A stretch of DNA of 64,000 nt from positions 33,934-97,933 of the forward strand of contig PDTB01000019.1 in assembly GCA_002748665.1 (NCBI GenBank), written 5' to 3'. Below, piece by piece: positions 19,878-30,456 of this stretch. This stretch comes from Dethiosulfovibrio peptidovorans (GTDB lineage: Bacteria; Synergistota; Synergistia; Synergistales; Dethiosulfovibrionaceae). The notes below the pieces were generated by a model. It did no database searches, had not been told where the DNA came from, and worked only from the letters and a program-made list of their open reading frames with translations. Each line of letters begins with the position of its first letter. Positions within the stretch are counted from its first letter, which is position 1. The position numbers were made by a program, and so were the translations under genes.

Positions 19878-19916
19878 GATATCATCACTCCTTACTGTTC
19901 AAAAAGCACACCGCCA

Positions 19917-21233
19917 TCACGTCAAACGCTTAAAACCAACGGACGCCGGTTTGCCCCGAAGCCGTCGGCGACAATCCTTGAGCGAAAGGCACAACGCAAT
20001 CTCCGAGAAAACCTCATCCACAGCAGCCAGGTACTCCGTCACATCGTCCATGGTATGGGCGCTCATGGCATAGAAAAGATTAGAAGCCAGATACCCCCTA
20101 TCCAACATAAGCTGAACAAACAGGGCCTTTGTCGTCTGAGGTTCGGGAGTCTCGAAATCCACGTGACTCATGGGATACATTCCGCCGACATGGCCGGGGA
20201 TGCCGTGTTTGTTCAACAGACGGTCCCAGCCTTCCTGAACGGTCCTTCCAAGGACCACCAGGTGCTCGCCCACATTCTCTCTTCTGTGCTTTCGTATGGT
20301 CGCCAGGGCCGCAGCCGGACCGGTTCGCTCGGTCCAGCACGTGCTGGAGACGAAGGTCTCCTGAGCCGAGGACATCACAGCACCCTTGCCGATAACCGTG
20401 CCGATAGGGTAGCCGTTGCCCAGAGCTTTTGAAAAGACGGCCATGTCGGGTTCATAGCCAAACAGACGGTGAGCACCACCGGTGTTCATACGGAAACCGG
20501 CTGATATCTCGTCCACGATGAGCACCGCTCCGCAGTGATCGGCAAATTCCCGGACTGCCCTGACAAAATCCTCTGTGGGCGGATCGTTTCGAATGGGCTC
20601 GAGAATAACCGCAGCCAGGTTCTTTCCGTAACGATTTACGATGCCTTCCAACTCATCGGGGCGATTGAAGCGGAAGGGAAAGGCCGTTCCCTTCAATGCC
20701 TTCGGCACACCGCTGGGGCTCAACCCCGACAGCAGGTGTTCCCCCAGAGCGTTTTCCGTTCCCACGTTTGCGGCGATATACCAGTCGTGCCACCCATGAT
20801 AGCCGCAAAAAGCCACGATATCCTTGCCCGTACGGGCCCTAGCGATGCGAACCGCAACGGCCATAGCCTCGCCTCCAGAGCGGGTATACCGCGCCATATC
20901 GGCCCATGGATGAAGCTCACACAGCAGATCAGCCAACGCCACCTCTTCGGGACAGTTAAGCGACGAGGAGCTTCCCTGACGAATGGCCTCTATAACCGCC
21001 GCATCCACGTCGTCGTCACAATACCCGAGAACGTTGGCCCCGATGCCCGAGATGCTCATATCGACATACCGATTGCCGTCTAAATCCCAGACAAGGCATC
21101 CTTTGGCCTTCTGATAATACCCAGGCCAGACACCCAGCGAGAACATATCCGGTCGTTTTGACAGAAGCTGCGTCATCCCGGGGATACGCCGTTTAGCCCG
21201 ATCCTGCATGGCCAGGCTCTTTTCTATGGTCAT
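19917..21233 (-). CDS. class III aminotransferase, glutamate-1-semialdehyde aminomutase-like
   Basis: A 438-residue PLP enzyme. Motifs: RYTRSGGEAMAVAVRIARA for phosphate binding, CGYHGWHDWY, VDEISAGFR with the PLP Asp, and the Lys in VFSKALGNGYPIG. It resembles glutamate-1-semialdehyde aminomutase (HemL), but gene context argues against haem synthesis: its start overlaps the spsF stop (ATGA) and pseI follows 39 bases later. Enzymes of this type recur next to SpsF, aldo/keto reductase and GNAT genes in nonulosonic acid loci, as I recall. It may aminate a keto sugar or a side-chain donor. The exact reaction is unknown. Confidence 0.82.
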   Translation of the reverse strand: MTIEKSLAMQDRAKRRIPGMTQLLSKRPDMFSLGVWPGYYQKAKGCLVWDLDGNRYVDMSISGIGANVLGYCDDDVDAAVIEAIRQGSSSSLNCPEEVALADLLCELHPWADMARYTRSGGEAMAVAVRIARARTGKDIVAFCGYHGWHDWYIAANVGTENALGEHLLSGLSPSGVPKALKGTAFPFRFNRPDELEGIVNRYGKNLAAVILEPIRNDPPTEDFVRAVREFADHCGAVLIVDEISAGFRMNTGGAHRLFGYEPDMAVFSKALGNGYPIGTVIGKGAVMSSAQETFVSSTCWTERTGPAAALATIRKHRRENVGEHLVVLGRTVQEGWDRLLNKHGIPGHVGGMYPMSHVDFETPEPQTTKALFVQLMLDRGYLASNLFYAMSAHTMDDVTEYLAAVDEVFSEIALCLSLKDCRRRLRGKPASVGFKRLT

Positions 21234-22024
21234 GCTCGCTCACCGCCTTTGTGGTTTTGTCGATGTACAAACGCCTGATCCTCCAAAAGAGATCGAGTGT
21301 ACCCCTCGTTGCGTTCAAAACCGTCGTTCAGACTCTCCAGATCGGGACGCTTTCGCAACAGCTCCAGGACATCATCGGTGGAAAAGGTCGGATTAGCGGG
21401 ATACAGAGAATCGTATACCGCCTTGACGAACGCGTAATCCTCGGGTTCGTCCACGGTCCACCGCATGGATGACAGGTCTTCCCCGTCTCTGAGCAGAGAA
21501 CCACATCGAAACCGCTCAGGCCTGGTATGGACAAAAGAGGTGACGTGTTCCCGCTCCGATGGCAGCTCGGCATATCGCCAGGCCTCCTCCAAAACGGAGA
21601 AACGGAGGACCTCCACGTCTAACCCGTCGGGATAGGTAGGAGCTATCGTGTTGCTGGTGTACTCGTTGTCTTCTCGTACATGGAGCTCCATCACCCGGTC
21701 GATAACGTCCGGATCGATCAGAGGACAGTCGCCTGTCAACCGAACGACATGGTCTGGGTGAACTCCCTCCGCCGCCCTGTAGAATCGGTCCAGAACATCG
21801 TTGAGACTCCCCCGAAAACAGACGACCCCATTTTTTTCACACAGAGACGCCAGTACGTCGTCGGAAACGTCGGTGCTGGTGGCGATCATCAAGCCATCCA
21901 GACAGCGGGCCCGCTCAACCCGTTCCACCTGACGAAGGATCATGGGGGCTCCCGCCAGGGGCTTCAAGACCTTGCCGGGCAAACGACTGGATGAGACTCT
22001 GGCCTGTACGATGCCGAGGATCAC
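21230..22024 (-). CDS. spsF: SpsF-type cytidylyltransferase
   Basis: A 264-residue nucleotidyltransferase-fold protein. The start motif VQARVSSSRLPGKVL is typical of SpsF and differs from the ARGGSKRIP-type motif of PseF/NeuA. The later FRGSLNDVLDRFY and VRLTGDCPLIDPDVID fit the same family. The Bacillus sps operon (spsC-G) has pseC-, pseH-, pseI- and pseG-like genes together with spsF, so SpsF is the best candidate here for making the CMP-activated sugar; no classic PseF is present in the locus. The GTG start at 22024 overlaps the preceding stop (GTGA) with GGAG eight bases upstream. Confidence 0.82.
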   Translation of the reverse strand: MILGIVQARVSSSRLPGKVLKPLAGAPMILRQVERVERARCLDGLMIATSTDVSDDVLASLCEKNGVVCFRGSLNDVLDRFYRAAEGVHPDHVVRLTGDCPLIDPDVIDRVMELHVREDNEYTSNTIAPTYPDGLDVEVLRFSVLEEAWRYAELPSEREHVTSFVHTRPERFRCGSLLRDGEDLSSMRWTVDEPEDYAFVKAVYDSLYPANPTFSTDDVLELLRKRPDLESLNDGFERNEGYTRSLLEDQAFVHRQNHKGGERA

Positions 22025-22519
22025 CGGAGGCACTCCATCATAATCTGGTCGACAAAAGCACCTTTAAAGAAACGATGCTGTCTCAACACCCCCGCCTGCC
22101 GATACCCCGCCTTTTCAAATGCCCGCCGGGACGGCTCGTTGGGGGCGTAGATCCCGGCAAAGAGTTTATTGAGGTTCAGATCGCAGAAGGCGTATTGGGT
22201 TGCCAAAACGATAGCTTTGGTGCCAATCCCCCGCCCTCTCACCCCGGGCTCACCAACCAGGATCCCGAGATCGCCAAATCGGTGAACCGGATCGATCCCG
22301 CCGATCTTCACGTTGCCCACGTGACCGTCCTGCCGTGTGAATATCCCAAAAAGGATATCTCGAGAACTGGCATTGACCGCCTCAACATACCCTCGAAGAG
22401 ATTGTAAAGAGAAAGACGCAAAACGAGACTCCAGATACAGAAGGACATCTGGATCGCTCATCCACCGCAGATACCGTTCGGAGACGTCATCTGACGCCAG
22501 TATCCGTAAAAACACGTCG

Positions 22520-22530
<11 letters not shown>
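22021..22530 (-). CDS. GNAT family acetyltransferase
   Basis: A 169-residue GNAT protein. The acetyl-CoA loop region reads GVRGRGIGTKAIVLATQYAF, followed by NKLFAGIYAPNEPSRRAFEKAG. It resembles RimJ/SpsD-type enzymes. The start at 22530 has AAAGGAGG about 12 bases upstream and overlaps the aldo/keto reductase end by 11 bases; a longer in-frame start is less likely. As pseH is accounted for elsewhere in the locus, this enzyme probably adds a further acyl group to the sugar or to a branch precursor. The substrate is unknown. Confidence 0.8.
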
Positions 22531-24435
<1,905 letters not shown>

Positions 24436-24451
24436 TCAAAATTAAACGATC

Positions 24452-24477
24452 AAAAAAGGAGCCGCCGCAGCCGCTCC
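24452..24477 (-). terminator. intrinsic terminator between flaG and pseB
   Basis: On the minus strand GGAGC pairs with GCTCC around a GC-rich loop that can add two more pairs; six T residues follow immediately. It separates the flagellin-flaG transcript from the pse block. Only 31 bases remain before the pseB ATG, so the pse genes depend on read-through or on a promoter inside flaG. Confidence 0.75.
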
Positions 24478-24498
24478 CTTTGGTAGAACAAAGACTCT

Positions 24499-24879
24499 TC
24501 AGGCCTCCACGTCAAAAAGGGCGCCGAATAACTCCTGAACGTTTTCCACGAACCTCACGACACCATCGGGAGGGATCTTTCGAATGACTTTCTCCTCAGC
24601 GCCTCTCATCTCCAAGACCTCTATCTGAAACAGCTCGCTTTCGTCCCGAAAACGAAACCGAAGCTGACGATTAAAGATCTGAGCCATAGCCTCAGCCTGC
24701 TTCAGCGCCTTTCGGACAGACTCCTTAGGCACCTTCTCAAGAGATTGTACGGGCGAAGCAACCTCACCCCAAGCGTGCGGCCTATCCTTCATAACCGCAG
24801 AATAAGGCAGAGCCCCCTCGTGAAGGGGGGGTTGATACGAGGAGGGGTGCAACGACTGAGAGGTTATCTGCGTCCCCAT
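24499..24879 (-). CDS. flaG: FlaG family flagellar protein
   Basis: A 126-residue protein. The C-terminal half carries the FlaG pattern: LKQAEAMAQIFNRQLRFRF, then FQIEVLEMRGAEEKVIRKIPP and VRFVENVQELFG. The N-terminal 60 residues are variable and Ser/Pro-rich. FlaG proteins lie beside flagellins and affect filament length. The start at 24879 has AAGGAGG eight bases upstream; a 24-base longer frame is less likely. Confidence 0.85.
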   Translation of the reverse strand: MGTQITSQSLHPSSYQPPLHEGALPYSAVMKDRPHAWGEVASPVQSLEKVPKESVRKALKQAEAMAQIFNRQLRFRFRDESELFQIEVLEMRGAEEKVIRKIPPDGVVRFVENVQELFGALFDVEA

Positions 24880-24931
24880 ATGACATTCCTCCTTCTCGAC
24901 CAACGGATCGATGGTCTCTCACAGGGACAAA

Positions 24932-24955
24932 GGCGGGAGGGGAGCCCCTCCCGCC
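24932..24955 (-). terminator. strong hairpin after the flagellin gene
   Basis: A 24-base nearly perfect palindrome with 10-11 paired bases per arm, all GC-rich, 23 bases past the flagellin stop. Only three T residues follow on the minus strand. It probably acts as a partial terminator and 3' stabiliser that keeps flagellin mRNA more abundant than flaG mRNA. Confidence 0.65.
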
Positions 24956-24978
24956 GAGGTACACGTACTCTCCAGCCC

Positions 24979-27303
24979 TTACCGGAGCAAGGACAGGACG
25001 TTCTGAGGCAGCTGGTTCGCCTGAGCAAGCATCGAGTTGCCGGCCTGCATCAGGATGTTCAGCTTGGTGAAGTTCATCATCTCCTTGGCCATATCGAGGT
25101 CACGGATACGGCTCTCAGCCGCCGTCAGGTTCTGACCGGCCACCGTCAGGTTGTTGATGGTGTGATCCAATCTGTTCTGGTAGGCTCCAAGGGCGCTGCG
25201 CTGCGTCGAGACGCGGTCGATAGCGTTGTCGATCACCGTGATCGAACGGGACGCCGACTCACGGTCGGTTACCACGATGGCGTCCACTCCAAGAGCGCGG
25301 GCTCCCATGTTGCCCATGCTGATACCCATATCCTCTTTCTCGTTGGCACCGATCTGGAAGACCGTGCTGTTGTCCGCGATGTGCAGCGTCGTCTCGTACA
25401 CCGAGGTGTCGCGGGTCATAAGGAAGCCCTTCGCCGAATCGGACCAGGCGACCTTCACGTTGGCCATGGCATCGAACTCGACGTCCACGTTCTCGTGCAG
25501 CTCGCCGCGAAGCACGTTGCCCGTCACCTTCACGGCAGACGTCACCGTGTTGCCGTTGTGGGCGTCCTGCACCGTAACACGGAACTCGTTCTCCTTGGAC
25601 TTCTGGATAACGTTCAGGCTCAGGGCGTTGATCACGTCCTCGTCTCCCGCAAAGGCCAAAGCTCCCGCCTTACCGGCAACGGCGCTGCGGATGACCATGG
25701 TCCCTTCCACTGCCTCGGGGCTGGACGCCGTCTCGTCGTCGACGAAAGAGACGAACATATCGGCATCGGCACCGACATACTTGCTCTGACCAAGCCCGAA
25801 GGCGACGGCGTCGTTCAGCTTCTTGGCCACCGCTGCCAGGGTGTCCCGAGAGTTCAGGGTGATGCTCGTCTTGGCCCCGTCGCCCTGGGTGATGGTGATG
25901 TTCTGGGGATCCTCAATCATGAACCGACCATTGGCGTCCCAGAACTTGTTCAGGTCGCGGAGGGAGACGTCGCCCTTCGCCGTCTGTCCAACGTATGCTG
26001 CGGTGAAGGTCGCGCCGACGGGAGCAGAAGTATGAGCAGTAATAGCTGAGTTGAAGGAGAGCTTGATGTCCGACTGGTAAACCTTACCGTTCTGGGTGTT
26101 CAGGTAGAACGAACGGAAATGGACGTCCTTGTTGGCCAGGGCCGTGGCCTGAACGGCAAAACCACGGGCATGCCCTAAAGTGGCGGTACTCCAGTTACCG
26201 GCCTTAGCCCAGTCCTCGTTCACCACAGCGGAGATGTTAATCGCCGCATCAGCATTAGCTGCGGCAGAACCAGCCAGGTGCATGACGATCCGGCCACCGA
26301 CCTTGAAGTTCTGCACGTTAGCCGTAAGGCCAAGAGAAGCACTATCCATCTCAAAACCTAAACCGGTGTAGGACGTTTTCATTGCTGTGGTGAGGGTGAG
26401 GTTCTCATCAACGTAGGTTTTGACAGATCCATCCGTACTCATAACCTGAGACTCAGCACGGACAACAACGGTCTTGGCAGCGGTATTCACCGACAGGACC
26501 TCAAACATGATACTGGCAGCACCAGCGTTATCCGAGTACCCTGTCCCCATAGTGACCCCACCGGCGTTGTATTTTTGCACAACCGAAGAGACGACAGTAC
26601 CAGCACCGGTTGTCTGAGCTACTTTATAATCTCCCGCAGGAAGCCCATCGACGGCGACACGCTCGTATCCTGCCTCGGTGTTCAGACCGACGTTCATGAT
26701 CACGTTCTCGTGCTTCACCGTGAAGATGTCGCTTTTTTGGATCTCGGCCTGCCCGGGGTTGGCGCTGATCTTGATCTTGTAGTTGCCCTCAGCTGCCGAC
26801 TTCTGACCAAACTGGTCCACCGTCCGAAGGCTTCCGCGGATGAACGCCTTGGTGCTCAGGTCGTCGCTCGACCACAGAGCCGAGGCTGAACCGTCAAGCA
26901 GCTTCTTCTTGTTGAACTGGGTCGTGGTGGAGATGCGGTCGATCTCCTCGCTCAGCTGGTTAACCTCGTCCTGGAGATACTTCCGGTCCTGGTTGGTCAG
27001 CGTATCGTTAGCGGCCTGGACGGACAGCTCTCTCATCCTCTGGAGGATGGAATGGGTCTCGTTCAACGCGCCCTCGGCGGTCTGGATCATGGAGATGCCG
27101 TCCTGACTGTTCATGACGGCTTTGTCCAAACCACGGATCTGGGCACGCATCTTCTCGCTGATGGCGAGCCCGGCAGCGTCGTCGGCCGCGGAGTTGATCC
27201 GAAGCCCCGTCGACAGTTTGTTGATGGATTTCTGAAGGTTGCGGTTGGTGGAACTCAGTGAGTTGTAGGCAAAGAGCGCAGGTACGTTGTGGTATACACG
27301 CAT
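24979..27303 (-). CDS. flagellin, unusually long (774 residues)
   Basis: The main filament protein. The conserved N-terminal D0/D1 region (about 1-140) includes [19 protein letters not shown] and [10 protein letters not shown]; the C-terminal D1/D0 region (about 690-774) includes [17 protein letters not shown] and ends [11 protein letters not shown]. Between them lie about 550 residues, far more than in Bacillus flagellin (about 300 in total), rich in Ala, Thr, Ser and Val. A flagellin IN-like stretch ([15 protein letters not shown]) is near 470-500. Ser/Thr-rich surface domains are the usual target of Maf-linked nonulosonic acids. The start has an AAGGAGG site inside a CsrA-type motif. Confidence 0.95.
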   Translation of the reverse strand: MRVYHNVPALFAYNSLSSTNRNLQKSINKLSTGLRINSAADDAAGLAISEKMRAQIRGLDKAVMNSQDGISMIQTAEGALNETHSILQRMRELSVQAANDTLTNQDRKYLQDEVNQLSEEIDRISTTTQFNKKKLLDGSASALWSSDDLSTKAFIRGSLRTVDQFGQKSAAEGNYKIKISANPGQAEIQKSDIFTVKHENVIMNVGLNTEAGYERVAVDGLPAGDYKVAQTTGAGTVVSSVVQKYNAGGVTMGTGYSDNAGAASIMFEVLSVNTAAKTVVVRAESQVMSTDGSVKTYVDENLTLTTAMKTSYTGLGFEMDSASLGLTANVQNFKVGGRIVMHLAGSAAANADAAINISAVVNEDWAKAGNWSTATLGHARGFAVQATALANKDVHFRSFYLNTQNGKVYQSDIKLSFNSAITAHTSAPVGATFTAAYVGQTAKGDVSLRDLNKFWDANGRFMIEDPQNITITQGDGAKTSITLNSRDTLAAVAKKLNDAVAFGLGQSKYVGADADMFVSFVDDETASSPEAVEGTMVIRSAVAGKAGALAFAGDEDVINALSLNVIQKSKENEFRVTVQDAHNGNTVTSAVKVTGNVLRGELHENVDVEFDAMANVKVAWSDSAKGFLMTRDTSVYETTLHIADNSTVFQIGANEKEDMGISMGNMGARALGVDAIVVTDRESASRSITVIDNAIDRVSTQRSALGAYQNRLDHTINNLTVAGQNLTAAESRIRDLDMAKEMMNFTKLNILMQAGNSMLAQANQLPQNVLSLLR

Positions 27304-27306
27304 TAC

Positions 27307-27411
27307 TTAATGACCTCCTTGTGTCGGTTCATTTTCTCTTCCGGGCATCCATGCCCGAAAATTCCGGTTCCCTCGTGCGCTTTTTTCGACTTTTTCACTC
27401 TCCCGAGACAT
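27307..27411 (-). CDS. candidate 34-codon leader ORF before flagellin
   Basis: An ORF of 34 codons (begins MSRESEKVEK, ends TQGGH) fills the flagellin leader and stops three bases before the flagellin ATG. Just upstream is AAAGGAGGTGAT (27410-27421), a full match to the 16S tail, but the ATG follows GGAGG by only two bases, which is too close for good initiation. It could be a translated leader coupled to flagellin, or the strong site could be a decoy or remnant. The peptide has no recognised family. Confidence 0.3.
   Translation of the reverse strand: MSRESEKVEKSARGNRNFRAWMPGRENEPTQGGH
27313..27357 (-). promoter_or_regulatory. two CsrA-type GGA sites in the flagellin leader
   Basis: On the minus strand ACAAGGAGGT (27313-27322) overlaps the flagellin ribosome site and fits the CsrA consensus ACA-N-GGA-N-GT. 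Upstream, a hairpin (27342-27357; stem CGGGCA/TGCCCG) presents TGGA in its four-base loop, the other classic CsrA contact. A looped GGA plus a GGA at the ribosome site is the arrangement known for Bacillus hag. csrA and fliW are encoded nearby, so translation control of flagellin by CsrA, relieved by FliW, is expected. Confidence 0.65.
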
Positions 27412-27439
27412 CACCTCCTTTGATCGATTCGTATTTCTC

Positions 27440-30208
27440 TCAGATTCCGCCGCCTACGGCGACTTCACCCTCCGACTCTGTTTCGGCTGTCTCAAAGGAA
27501 ATGTTGAGCCCTCGCTCTTGGAGAATCTTCATCAAAATCGGTGACATCGTGGGGCGATACCGCCCCAGGGGCTCCGGCGATTGGACGATCGCATCGATGA
27601 TCTCATCGGCGGCCCGCCGTGCCTCGTCATCCTCGGCTAAAACCCCCATGTCCAGATAGCGACACAGCCACTGAGCAGGGCCAAAGCCCCGGGAGTCCCC
27701 GGCATGAGCTGCTGTCTGAACAAGATTCCAGGCTTGTCGAAGGGCTTCTCCGAATCGTCCCTCCAGGAGGGCCAGATCGCCCAGAAGCCGGTAATACTCG
27801 ACAGGATTTTTTTTCTGGATAACCTCGGCCGTGCGCAGGGTATCCAGATAGAGATGCCAACGGTCTTTGATGGTCTGCTCAAGCTCGGCAAAGTCCTCGT
27901 CTCTTTCGTAGCGAAGGAGGTTACGAGCCACGGAGAGGGCCAGTCGAAAGGGAGGAACGTGGGTGAGGTCCGGCGTGCTGAGGATTCTCGCCATGTCCTT
28001 CAAAAAAGCGACGCTCACGCCCTCCTCCATCTCAATACCCTCAAGACGGGAAGAGGCCTCCAGGATAACTTTAACGGCCCGCTCACACCGCCCCTGCCCT
28101 TCAAGGCACAGAGCGAGGCGCCAGAGGGTCTCTCCTCCGTTTTGCGGGATGTATTTTTCGTCGAGCTTGTCCATAAGGACGCTGAGGCGAACGAGTTCGG
28201 TGCCGTCCTCGTCACGGTCGTCGTCCACCAGCGATTGAAGTTCGTCCAGCAGCGCTGCGGCTCTTTCCTCCAGGAGCTCGTCCGGTTCATGAGCCGCTAA
28301 AAGCTTCTGAGCGTTTTCATCTTGGCCGTACCAGTACGCAGCCTTGGCGACGTAAAAGAACCATTGGGAGAAGAACGTCAGGATAACTCTATGGCCGTCG
28401 ATGATCTCCTGATAGGCGTCTCGCCACCGATAGACCTCTTCCATGGTTTCAAGGGAGCGATTGGCCGCCAGGACAGCTCCGCTAAGGTACGTGTAGCTCT
28501 GCCCGATGAAAGCCAGGGGGGAGTTCCCCTCGTGTATATGGTCCAACAGGGTCGCGGCTTCCATGCTTCGATCGCGCCTCTGGGCCGGAAGCAGCACCTC
28601 TGAAACGGATTGAACTTTTTTTTCTAAGTCGGCCAGTCGATCAATGGAGGCCTGTACCAAGGGGTGCCCCGACTCATGAAGCCGGTTTTGAACGGATTTG
28701 AGGATTTGAGCTGCGTCTTTTTTGTTTGAGGCTTCCCGAGCGAGAACCCACGCTGCATCTTTAAACGGCTCCACATCGGCAAGACGTTCGTCAAAAAAGT
28801 CGGAAAGGTCCTGGACAACGGTACCGGGGATGAGAGCTCCTCCCTGGGTGCAGTCACACAGAGGCAATCCGGCAGACTCGCAGCGTTTGGCAAATGACTC
28901 AAAGATTTTTATGAACTTGAACCACGTGACGTGGGTTTTCACCGGTCGACCATCGATCCCGGGGACCTCCAGAAGATTCTCGTATCGTGCGGCCTCGAGG
29001 GCCATGTCCTCCGCCGATGCGGTGTTTGAGGCGTGGCTTACCCCCTCAGAGCTGTAGGCGAGGTCTTGTCCGATAAGGGCCACAGCTGAGGCACCGATTG
29101 CGGCCCCAGTGGAGACGGCCATGTGGGCCACGGAGGCCCCACAGGCAAAGAGCTCTCCTCCCAGGATGGCTCCCATAAGCCAGTGGTCGAGGTCCAGCTC
29201 GGCCTTGCCCACGATTTTGACGGGGCCGGGCCAGCGGGCCACGGTCTGAGGTGAGCAGACGAAGGCCGCCACCAAGACGATCTCGGCGCACTCCTCGGGG
29301 TATTTTTGAATGAGGGGCCTGATGTTTCGGGTGTACATCTCCTCGGGACGCTCTATGGAGGTGATAAAGTGGGGCCTGATGCCCATGGACAGAAGCTTCC
29401 CGGCAGCGGTATCCGCAGCGACGATGATGACCCGATCCTGAACGTCCCGGAGCAAATGGACATTTTTATCCAGGGACGGCCCGGATGCAACGCACACGCA
29501 GGGACGCCCCGCAAGGTCGGAGAAGTCCTTAAAGTCTGGGCTGTTGACGATCCACGGGGTGTTCAGGGCAAAGTTTCGAACGCCTATGAGGGTGTCCTCG
29601 GCGGTGTTGCCCAGATATTCGACAGAAAGTCTGATCTGACGCCAGAGTTCCCGTTCGAGGGTCTGAAAGGTTTCGCCCAGTGCCTCAAGCTCTGCTGGAT
29701 GACGAATGGTAACAGCATCGTTGGCCAAGAAGATCCCCAACGGACCGATGTTGACCCCCAGGGCCTCCTGAAGAAGCCCTTGATCGGCCGAGAGGACAAA
29801 AGAGATCCGGCACCCCTGAGGGAGCGCCGAGTACACGGACGTAAGGGAGAGGGTATGAAGAACCCTGTCCAAACACGGTTCCACCACGACAACGGCAAGA
29901 GCCGTATCGGGAAGCCCCCTCAGGACGTGGAAAAGATAAGGAGGGACCCCGACGCCGTGGACGAAAAAGACGCATTCACCCTGGTGTTTTTTTCTCTGCT
30001 CAGACGGCACACGCTCCAAATGAGATTGAAAAAACGGCTCCCCGTCCTCCCAGAAGTGCCAGTTTCCCTGAGGGGTCTCTCTCGTGGAGACCACGGAGGC
30101 CAGCCCCTCTCCCAGGGATTCCGCTCGCTCTTCAAGTCGCTTCGCCAAAAGAGGCTGGTAGGTCTGGAGGATCTGGAGGTTTCTCTTCAACAAAGATGAT
30201 ATGATCAT
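27440..30208 (-). CDS. Maf-type flagellin nonulosonic acid transferase (DUF115)
   Basis: A 922-residue motility-associated factor. The central DUF115/MptE-like domain is marked by CVASGPSLDKNVHLL (about 256-270), followed by RPHFITSIERPEEMY and the region ALIGQDLAYSSEGVSHA, all characteristic of Maf proteins that transfer pseudaminic or legionaminic acid to flagellin Ser/Thr. A long C-terminal helical part (about 500-900) may bind the flagellin or a chaperone. The start overlaps the csrA stop (ATGA). Its place between csrA and flagellin, with the whole Pse pathway downstream, strongly supports the role. Confidence 0.88.
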   Translation of the reverse strand: MIISSLLKRNLQILQTYQPLLAKRLEERAESLGEGLASVVSTRETPQGNWHFWEDGEPFFQSHLERVPSEQRKKHQGECVFFVHGVGVPPYLFHVLRGLPDTALAVVVVEPCLDRVLHTLSLTSVYSALPQGCRISFVLSADQGLLQEALGVNIGPLGIFLANDAVTIRHPAELEALGETFQTLERELWRQIRLSVEYLGNTAEDTLIGVRNFALNTPWIVNSPDFKDFSDLAGRPCVCVASGPSLDKNVHLLRDVQDRVIIVAADTAAGKLLSMGIRPHFITSIERPEEMYTRNIRPLIQKYPEECAEIVLVAAFVCSPQTVARWPGPVKIVGKAELDLDHWLMGAILGGELFACGASVAHMAVSTGAAIGASAVALIGQDLAYSSEGVSHASNTASAEDMALEAARYENLLEVPGIDGRPVKTHVTWFKFIKIFESFAKRCESAGLPLCDCTQGGALIPGTVVQDLSDFFDERLADVEPFKDAAWVLAREASNKKDAAQILKSVQNRLHESGHPLVQASIDRLADLEKKVQSVSEVLLPAQRRDRSMEAATLLDHIHEGNSPLAFIGQSYTYLSGAVLAANRSLETMEEVYRWRDAYQEIIDGHRVILTFFSQWFFYVAKAAYWYGQDENAQKLLAAHEPDELLEERAAALLDELQSLVDDDRDEDGTELVRLSVLMDKLDEKYIPQNGGETLWRLALCLEGQGRCERAVKVILEASSRLEGIEMEEGVSVAFLKDMARILSTPDLTHVPPFRLALSVARNLLRYERDEDFAELEQTIKDRWHLYLDTLRTAEVIQKKNPVEYYRLLGDLALLEGRFGEALRQAWNLVQTAAHAGDSRGFGPAQWLCRYLDMGVLAEDDEARRAADEIIDAIVQSPEPLGRYRPTMSPILMKILQERGLNISFETAETESEGEVAVGGGI
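27480..27507 (-). promoter_or_regulatory. weak sigma-28-like promoter before flagellin
   Basis: Inside the end of the Maf gene, GCCGAAAC (27480-27487, minus strand; consensus GCCGATAA) lies about 11-12 bases after a poor TAAAGTTT-like element (27500-27507). The match is about six of eight and five of eight. It would give a leader of about 170 bases holding the small ORF and both GGA sites. Confidence 0.25.
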
Positions 30209-30456
30209 GATGCACCCTTCCCGGTCGACTGCAACCCTTTGAGGGTTTTGTTGAGATCATCAAAAGATCGGTTCGCCGCACTGGCCTGTTGGTTTGTCGC
30301 CGCTATCTCCTGATAGAGCTCCTCTCGCCATATAGAGACACTGGCGGGAGCGTCAATGCCGATTTTGATCGTCTCTCCCATGATATCGAGTACTGTGACC
30401 TGAATGTCCCCGTTTATGCGCAGGGATTGCCCCCTTTTTCGCGAGAGGACTAACAT
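30205..30456 (-). CDS. csrA: carbon storage regulator, RNA-binding protein CsrA
   Basis: An 83-residue CsrA. The N-terminus MLVLSRKRGQSLRI and the segment GETIKIGIDAPASVSIWREE, with the RNA-contact Arg, are typical. The last 25 residues form an extra polar tail beyond the usual 60-70. CsrA dimers bind GGA motifs in mRNA leaders; here the likely target is flagellin (sites at 27313-27357). It overlaps fliW by seven bases and maf by four, so antagonist, regulator and glycosyltransferase are made from one transcript. Confidence 0.95.
   Translation of the reverse strand: MLVLSRKRGQSLRINGDIQVTVLDIMGETIKIGIDAPASVSIWREELYQEIAATNQQASAANRSFDDLNKTLKGLQSTGKGAS

Noticed and set aside
19917-21233. hemL (glutamate-1-semialdehyde aminomutase for haem)
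   Set aside because: Motifs fit the HemL fold, but the gene is locked between spsF and pseI with a four-base overlap and no haem genes are near.
21230-22024. pseF or neuA
   Set aside because: The N-terminal motif is that of SpsF, not of CMP-sialate synthetases; only the role, not the family, may be shared.
24745-26049. 434-codon plus-strand reading frame inside flaG and flagellin
   Set aside because: The translation is rich in His, Arg and Gly with no family features and lies opposite a clear flagellin; a shadow frame.
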